Source: Actinomycetes bacterium (GTDB lineage Bacteria; Actinomycetota; Thermoleophilia; Solirubrobacterales; 70-9). From it: 29,348 bases of DNA. Within the stretch, counting starts at the first letter, position 1. Each line of letters opens with the position of its first letter. The notes beneath the pieces are model-generated. The model was given only the letters and a program-made list of their open reading frames with translations, did not search any database and was not told the origin of the DNA. Below are positions 25,565-29,348 of the stretch, one piece after another. A program made the translations under genes and the position numbers. The stretch spans positions 1 to 29,348 of the forward strand of contig JAEYSQ010000011.1 of NCBI GenBank assembly GCA_023434465.1, in the 5' to 3' direction.

Positions 25565-26101
25565 TTGCCGCCCGAACTGAGATCCTCGTCACACGAACGG
25601 CCGAATCCCGGAAGAACCAGCCGGATCGGGGAAAATCCAGTCGTGGTGAAAGTGCGCCCCGCCATCCTCGACGATGCCGCTGACCTGGCCCGGATGCTCG
25701 ATGCCTTCAACCGGGAGTTCGAGGAGTTCTCACCGGGCCCTGAAGTCCTGGAAGGCCGGGTCCGGAGGTTCATCGCCGAAGGTGAGAAGGAGTACCTGGT
25801 GATCGGGGACGGACCCGACGGGTTCGCGCAGATCTCGTTCAGTCCATCGGTCTGGACCGACGGACCGATCGGCCTGATCGAGGAGCTCTACGTGGTTCCC
25901 GGCCTTCGTGGCCAGGGCCGCGGACGAATCCTGATGAATGCGATCCTTGAGTTGGCTGGTACCCGTGGCGCCAGCGGCCTCGAAGTGATCACCGGCGAGG
26001 ACGACACCGCGGCCCGCCGGCTCTACGAGGCCTTCGGTTTCCGCAATGAGATCGAAGGTGAGACGAACTCCCGCTCGCTTTTCTACGAGCGGGAGTTCTG
26101 A
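25565..26101 (+). CDS. GNAT-family N-acetyltransferase
   Basis: The GNAT fold runs from VKVRPAILDDAADLARMLD to the C-terminus. Motif A is LYVVPGLRGQGRGRILM, where the RGQGRG loop binds the acetyl-CoA pyrophosphate, and motif B is AARRLYEAFGFRNE. The substrate is unknown. The start is uncertain. TTG 25565 has AGGAG 5 nt upstream and adds about 26 residues with no domain; GTG 25559 and GTG 25643/25646 (the latter giving the usual short N-terminus) are alternatives. It is convergent with the SDR gene, 18 nt apart. Confidence 0.82.
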   Translation: MPPELRSSSHERPNPGRTSRIGENPVVVKVRPAILDDAADLARMLDAFNREFEEFSPGPEVLEGRVRRFIAEGEKEYLVIGDGPDGFAQISFSPSVWTDGPIGLIEELYVVPGLRGQGRGRILMNAILELAGTRGASGLEVITGEDDTAARRLYEAFGFRNEIEGETNSRSLFYEREF

Positions 26102-26119
26102 ACCCGGCCTGCTTCCGGC

Positions 26120-26890
26120 CTACTTCGGGGCCATGCGGAGGGCGCCGTCGAGGCGGATGACTTCCCCGTTCAGCATCACGTTGTCGACGATGTGAAGGGC
26201 GAGCGCACCGAACTCCTCCGGTACGCCGAGCCGGGCCGGGAAGGGGATCGTTTCGCCAAGCGCCTTGCGGGCCGGTTCCGGCAGCAGGGCCAGAAGCGGA
26301 GTGTCGAAGAGGCCGGGGGCAATCGTCATCACCCGGACCCCGTCCCGCGAGAGGTCGCGGGCGGCGGGCAGCGTGAGCCCGACCACTCCGCCCTTGGAGG
26401 CGGCGTAGGCGGTCTGGCCGATCTGGCCGTCATAGGCGGCGATCGAGGCGGTGTTGATGCAGACGCCGCGCTGGCCGTGCTCGTCCGGTTCGTTGCCGAC
26501 CATCGCCGCGGCGGCCTGACTGAGCACGTTGATGGTGCCGATCAGGTTGATGTTGATCGCCCACTTGTAGCCATCGAGCGGAGCCGGCTCGCCCTTCTGA
26601 ACGATCCGGCCGGCCGCGCCAACCCCGGCGCAGTTGACGCAGATCCGGACGCCGCCGCTGCTGCTGCCAGCGCCCGGGCCGGCCGCCTCGGCGATGGCTT
26701 CGCGGACCGACTCTTCATCGGTCACGTCGGCCTTGACGAAGGTGCCGCCGATCTGGCCGACCAGCTCGGCTCCCTTCTCTTCGTTGAGGTCCGCGACCAC
26801 GACCTTGTGACCGGCCTCGACCAGCTTGCGGGCCGTCGCCTCGCCGAGACCCGAGGCCCCTCCGAACACGATCGCGCTTTCCGGCTTCAT
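26120..26890 (-). CDS. SDR dehydrogenase, 3-hydroxyacyl-CoA dehydrogenase type 2-like
   Basis: This 256-residue short-chain dehydrogenase has the NAD site FGGASGLGEATARKL, an Asp at the end of strand 2 (VADLN) favouring NAD over NADP, and NCAGVG. The catalytic residues are S149 (NTASIAAYDG) and Y162/K166 (YAASKGG). The FDTPLLALLPEPARKALGE loop and the VPEEFGALALHI ending resemble type II 3-hydroxyacyl-CoA dehydrogenases. A role in beta-oxidation fits the divergent acyl-CoA dehydrogenase. ATG is preceded by AGGAAGAGG 7 nt upstream. The promoter gap shared with the acyl-CoA dehydrogenase is only 41 nt. Confidence 0.9.
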   Translation of the reverse strand: MKPESAIVFGGASGLGEATARKLVEAGHKVVVADLNEEKGAELVGQIGGTFVKADVTDEESVREAIAEAAGPGAGSSSGGVRICVNCAGVGAAGRIVQKGEPAPLDGYKWAININLIGTINVLSQAAAAMVGNEPDEHGQRGVCINTASIAAYDGQIGQTAYAASKGGVVGLTLPAARDLSRDGVRVMTIAPGLFDTPLLALLPEPARKALGETIPFPARLGVPEEFGALALHIVDNVMLNGEVIRLDGALRMAPK

Positions 26891-26918
26891 ATGTGGACCT
26901 CTTCCTGGTTGCTTGAAA

Positions 26919-26924
26919 TAGAGT
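26919..26924 (+). promoter_or_regulatory. -10-like element TAGAGT before the acyl-CoA dehydrogenase
   Basis: TAGAGT ends 7 nt before the ATG at 26932 and there is no Shine-Dalgarno sequence for that start. It lies in the 41-nt gap shared with the divergent SDR gene. Confidence 0.45.
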
Positions 26925-26931
26925 GCGGCGC

Positions 26932-28080
26932 ATGGACCGAGCGATTTTCGAACCCGAACATCAGGACTTTCGCGACAGCGTGCGCCGTTTCGTCGCCGAC
27001 GAGATCATGCCGAACTTTGAGCAGTGGGAGGAGGACGGCATTGTCCCCCGCGAGATCTTCCAGAAGGCAGGCGAGAAGAACATGCTGGCGATGTCGGTCT
27101 CGGAGGAGTTCGGCGGCCTCGGTCTGAGTGACTTCCGCTTCAACCAGATCATCGGCGAGGAAGGCGGCTACGCCGGTGCCGCAGGGGCGATTCTCGGCCT
27201 GACCCTCCACAACGACGTCTGTCTGCCCTACTTCGAGGAGTACTGCAACGAGGAGCAGAAGGAACGCTGGCTCCCCGGGATCGTCGACGGCAGCCTGATC
27301 ACCGCGGTCGCGATGACCGAACCGGGGATCGGCTCCGACCTGGCCTCGATGTCGACCAAAGCGATCCGCAAGGGCGATGACTACATCGTCGACGGCTCGA
27401 AGACCTTCATCACCAACGGCATCAACGCCGATCTGGTGATCACCGCGGTCAAGACCGACCCGAAAGAGAAACATCGCGGCATGTCGATCGTGATCATCGA
27501 GCGCGGCATGGACGGCTTCGAGCGCGGCCGCAACCTCGACAAGGTCGGCATGCACAGCCAGGACACCGCGGAACTCTTCTTCAACGAGGTACCGGTCCCG
27601 GTCGAGAATCTGCTCGGCAACGAAGGTGAGGGCTTCAAGTACCTGATCAGCAACCTCGCCCAGGAACGGATGTCGATCGCGGTCGCCGCGGTTGCCGCCG
27701 CACAGGCCGCGCTGAACTGGACCCTCGATTACGTCAAGGAGCGCTACGCCTTCGGCACCCCGATCGGTTCGTTCCAGAACTCGCGCTTCCAGATGGCCGA
27801 GATCAAGACCGAGGTCGACATCGGCACGACCTACATCGACCAGTGTGTCGCCGCCCTGAACGAGGGCAAGCTGACCGTCGAGGATGCTGCCCAGGCCAAG
27901 TGGTGGGCGACCGAGATGGCCGACCGGGTGATCGACAAGTGCGTCCAGCTCCACGGCGGCTACGGCTACATGATGGAGTACCCGATCGCCCGTGCCTACA
28001 CGGACAACCGGGTCACCCGGATCTACGGCGGCACGACCGAGATCATGAAAGAGATCGTCGGCCGCTCGCTTGGCCTCTGA
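26932..28080 (+). CDS. Acyl-CoA dehydrogenase, long-chain/isovaleryl type
   Basis: This 382-residue FAD enzyme oxidises acyl-CoA to the 2-enoyl-CoA. ATG 26932 is preferred over GTG 26923 because of the -10 element 7 nt upstream. Signatures are AVAMTEPGIGSDLASM (FAD/substrate loop), SKTFITNG and RYAFGTPIGSFQ, with QLHGGYGYMMEYP and IYGGTTEIMKEI near the end. The Glu found in MCAD at IYEGT is Gly here. Instead E245 in AQERMS sits where long-chain and isovaleryl-CoA dehydrogenases keep the catalytic base, so the enzyme should be active. Together with the divergent SDR it supplies two beta-oxidation-type steps. Confidence 0.93.
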   Translation: MDRAIFEPEHQDFRDSVRRFVADEIMPNFEQWEEDGIVPREIFQKAGEKNMLAMSVSEEFGGLGLSDFRFNQIIGEEGGYAGAAGAILGLTLHNDVCLPYFEEYCNEEQKERWLPGIVDGSLITAVAMTEPGIGSDLASMSTKAIRKGDDYIVDGSKTFITNGINADLVITAVKTDPKEKHRGMSIVIIERGMDGFERGRNLDKVGMHSQDTAELFFNEVPVPVENLLGNEGEGFKYLISNLAQERMSIAVAAVAAAQAALNWTLDYVKERYAFGTPIGSFQNSRFQMAEIKTEVDIGTTYIDQCVAALNEGKLTVEDAAQAKWWATEMADRVIDKCVQLHGGYGYMMEYPIARAYTDNRVTRIYGGTTEIMKEIVGRSLGL

Positions 28081-28100
28081 GCACCGCGACGCTCGTGGTG

Positions 28101-28151
28101 CCGCGAGGTTGAAGTTACCGCCGCATAGCGCTCTCAACTTCAACCTCGCGG
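28101..28151. terminator. Conserved-loop hairpin in convergent gap (copy 2)
   Basis: CCGCGAGGTTGAAGTT (28101-28116) and AACTTCAACCTCGCGG (28136-28151) form a perfect 16-bp stem with a 19-nt loop containing GCATAGC. It lies just after the acyl-CoA dehydrogenase stop. From GGTT to AACC it is 39 nt long, with CATAG at positions 18-22, the same as copy 1 at 23047-23085. Confidence 0.75.
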
Positions 28152-28162
28152 GCTAAGGCTCT

Positions 28163-28206
28163 GCCCCGGCGGCCCGTTTGCCTCTCCCTGCCGCCGGGGC
28201 TTTCCT
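28163..28206 (+). terminator. Rho-independent-like terminator of the acyl-CoA dehydrogenase gene
   Basis: GCCCCGGCGG (28163-28172) and CCGCCGGGGC (28191-28200) form a perfect 10-bp GC stem with an 18-nt loop, followed by TTTCCT on the plus strand. The tail is short for an intrinsic terminator but typical for high-GC genomes. Confidence 0.7.
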
Positions 28207-28226
28207 CCCTCAAATTGCCTGCTCGT

Positions 28227-29180
28227 TCAACTGGCTTCGAACAGCCCCATCGCTCCGCGGTCCATGTCGATCACCGAGTGGGTGACGAAGGGGTAGCTGC
28301 CGGGCTCGGGGAGGGTGAACTCGAAGACCCCTCCTCCACCCGGGCCGATCACCTGGGTCGAAACGTCATGGAGCGCGCTGTTCGGGTTTCCGTCGGGCTG
28401 GACCTCGTCGAAGATCGTCCCCACGACGTGAAAGGCACTGAAGAGCGAGGGCCCGGAGTCGACGAAGTAAACCCTGAGTGGCTCGCCGGCCTCGACCTTG
28501 ATCGGTTTCGTGGCGTAGCGGTGGGCGCGACCGTTGAAGGTCACGTACTTTGGCGCGGTGTTCTTCATCGCCTGGTAGGACGAATGCAGGTAGCCCTTCT
28601 TGACCTTGCCGTAGTACTCGCTCTGGACCAGAAAGAACTCACGGGCCGGCGGACGGGGAACAGCGGGGTCGATCACGATCATTCCGTGCATGCCCATCCC
28701 GATGTGCTCGAGCATCGGACCGGTGGCGCAGTGATACATGTAGACGCCCGGGTTGTTCGCTTTGAACTCGAAGGTGAATGACTCCCCGGGGGCGACGTTT
28801 CTGAAGGCCAGGTTCGGCGCGACCTTCGCGGCGTGGAAGTCGACGGAGTGCCACATCGACTGGTGCCGGTGCTTGCGGTGCAGGCACCGTGTTCTCTTCT
28901 TGCCTTTTCGCTTGGGGCACTTGACATGCCGGGCCACGTGGCTGTTTTTGAGAGTGACCCGGACGGTGTCGCCCTGGGTCGCCCGGATCACCGGACCGGG
29001 CACGGTCCGGTTGAAGGTCCAGGCCTTCATCTTTACCCCGGGCGCGATCTTGACCGTGGCCGGCCGGGCGTTGAGATGAACTTCGACCACCGCAGCCGGC
29101 GCGTTCGCGGTCAGGAGGAGCAGGCCCGCAAAGCAAAGCAGCACTGCCAAGAGGCCGGTTCTAAACCAGAGGGAAGACAT
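28227..29180 (-). CDS. Two-domain multicopper oxidase, NirK-type copper nitrite reductase-like
   Basis: Start at ATG 29180 (317 residues; signal anchor LLAVLLCFAGLLLLTANAPA). Type 1 copper ligands are H111, C151, H159 and M164 (MYHCATGPMLEHIGMGMHG). Type 2 ligands match NirK: H116, H150 and H301 (THSVIDMD). The catalytic pair is D114 (WHSVDFH) and H251 (AFHVVG). It would reduce nitrite to NO outside the membrane, though related two-domain laccase-like oxidases cannot be excluded. A basic Cys/His-rich insertion (84-110, KCPKRKGKKRTRCLHRKHRH) precedes the first copper motif. No NO reductase or other denitrification gene is in the window. A palindrome and a -10 element sit directly upstream. Confidence 0.88.
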   Translation of the reverse strand: MSSLWFRTGLLAVLLCFAGLLLLTANAPAAVVEVHLNARPATVKIAPGVKMKAWTFNRTVPGPVIRATQGDTVRVTLKNSHVARHVKCPKRKGKKRTRCLHRKHRHQSMWHSVDFHAAKVAPNLAFRNVAPGESFTFEFKANNPGVYMYHCATGPMLEHIGMGMHGMIVIDPAVPRPPAREFFLVQSEYYGKVKKGYLHSSYQAMKNTAPKYVTFNGRAHRYATKPIKVEAGEPLRVYFVDSGPSLFSAFHVVGTIFDEVQPDGNPNSALHDVSTQVIGPGGGGVFEFTLPEPGSYPFVTHSVIDMDRGAMGLFEAS

Positions 29181-29186
29181 GAACCG

Positions 29187-29192
29187 ACCGTA
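29187..29192 (-). promoter_or_regulatory. -10-like element TACGGT before the NirK-type gene
   Basis: On the minus strand TACGGT is followed by 6 nt and ATG 29180. This favours the ATG over an in-frame TTG six codons upstream (29198), which would lie inside the operator. A leaderless mRNA is implied. Confidence 0.45.
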
Positions 29193-29194
29193 GT

Positions 29195-29212
29195 CCAAGT
29201 CAAGTGACTTGG
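29195..29212. promoter_or_regulatory. Perfect palindromic operator candidate
   Basis: CCAAGTCA-AG-TGACTTGG is a perfect 8-bp inverted repeat with a 2-nt centre. It ends 2 nt upstream of the -10 hexamer, in the promoter spacer, the usual place for a dimeric repressor or a MerR-like activator. The regulator is not encoded in the window. Confidence 0.6.
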
Positions 29213-29264
29213 AACCTCGGAAAAGTACGGAACCCTTTTGCGGAAAAACACCCAGAGTCCACGA

Positions 29265-29304
29265 CCAGGTCGAAGTCGGGGTGGCGCCGCCGCCTTCGAC
29301 CTGG
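29265..29304. other. Inverted repeat near the window end
   Basis: CCAGGTCGAAG (29265-29275) and CTTCGACCTGG (29294-29304) form a perfect 11-bp stem with an 18-nt GC-rich loop. The loop itself contains the self-complementary GGCGCC. No gene is seen from 29213 to 29348. It may be a terminator or a leader structure for a gene beyond the window. Confidence 0.5.
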
Positions 29305-29348
29305 GGGATTTGCTCCCGGTCCTATTCGGGGGACTACTTGAGCTGAAT

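Noticed and set aside
26932..28080. Apparent loss of the catalytic Glu (IYGGT instead of IYEGT) in the acyl-CoA dehydrogenase
   Set aside because: Long-chain and isovaleryl-type enzymes carry the base elsewhere, and E245 in QERMS is at that place.
29181..29198. TTG start six codons upstream for the NirK-type gene
   Set aside because: It would lie inside the palindrome and upstream of the -10 hexamer, has no Shine-Dalgarno sequence, and would put charged residues before the signal anchor.

Overview
The window is high-GC, densely packed bacterial chromosome. Gene content and style suggest a deep-branching actinobacterium of the Thermoleophilia/Solirubrobacterales type: GTG/TTG starts are frequent, many genes overlap by 4 nt, there are -10-like hexamers directly before start codons, and there are secreted proteins with basic C-terminal domains. 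This placement is an inference from style and was not tested by phylogeny. I see no rRNA, tRNA, CRISPR array or insertion sequence, and no gene-free stretch longer than 300 bases.

Layout. 1-411: the 3' end of a membrane-protein gene. 443-3425: thiamine thiazole/coupling genes. A TPP riboswitch controls thiO and a fused thiS-thiG on the minus strand, and thiE diverges on the plus strand, followed by a small membrane protein. 4023-5968: dihydrolipoyl dehydrogenase and an overlapping DsbA-fold isomerase-like gene. 5972-11588: a signalling/biosynthesis locus. A stand-alone HPt protein diverges from a four-gene overlapping operon encoding a receiver-PIG-L deacetylase fusion, an ATP-grasp ligase, a PHP-family hydrolase and a hybrid histidine kinase with two receiver domains and no HPt. 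11589-13285: a membrane GT2 glycosyltransferase with a translationally coupled 66-residue membrane protein. 13403-15999: two secreted proteins, one a beta-propeller and one Ig-like. 16174-22548: one operon for pyruvate (or branched-chain 2-oxoacid) dehydrogenase E1 alpha, E1 beta and E2, a second E2 that is only a catalytic core, an unrecognised Ser/Val-then-Cys triplet-repeat protein, lipB and lipA. 22581-23935: a catalytically dead rhomboid-like protein and UppP. 23985-28080: a drug-efflux MFS transporter, a GNAT acetyltransferase, an SDR dehydrogenase and an acyl-CoA dehydrogenase. 28227-29180: a two-domain NirK-type multicopper oxidase behind a perfect palindrome.

How the genes work together. 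LipB and LipA make the lipoyl group for the E2 in the same operon, and Lpd (encoded 12 kb away) would reoxidise it. ThiE, ThiO and ThiSG make the thiamine phosphate that E1 needs as TPP. The kinase/HPt/receiver set is complete for a four-step phosphorelay that ends on a receiver fused to a deacetylase enzyme instead of a DNA-binding domain.

Most unusual items: the (SxGVxx)n-(CXX)11 solenoid protein inside the PDH-lipoate operon; the receiver-PIG-L operon; the internal Gly-Gly of the ThiS-ThiG fusion; the lipoyl-less E2; and two 39-nt hairpins of the same architecture with a shared central CATAG, both in convergent intergenic gaps.
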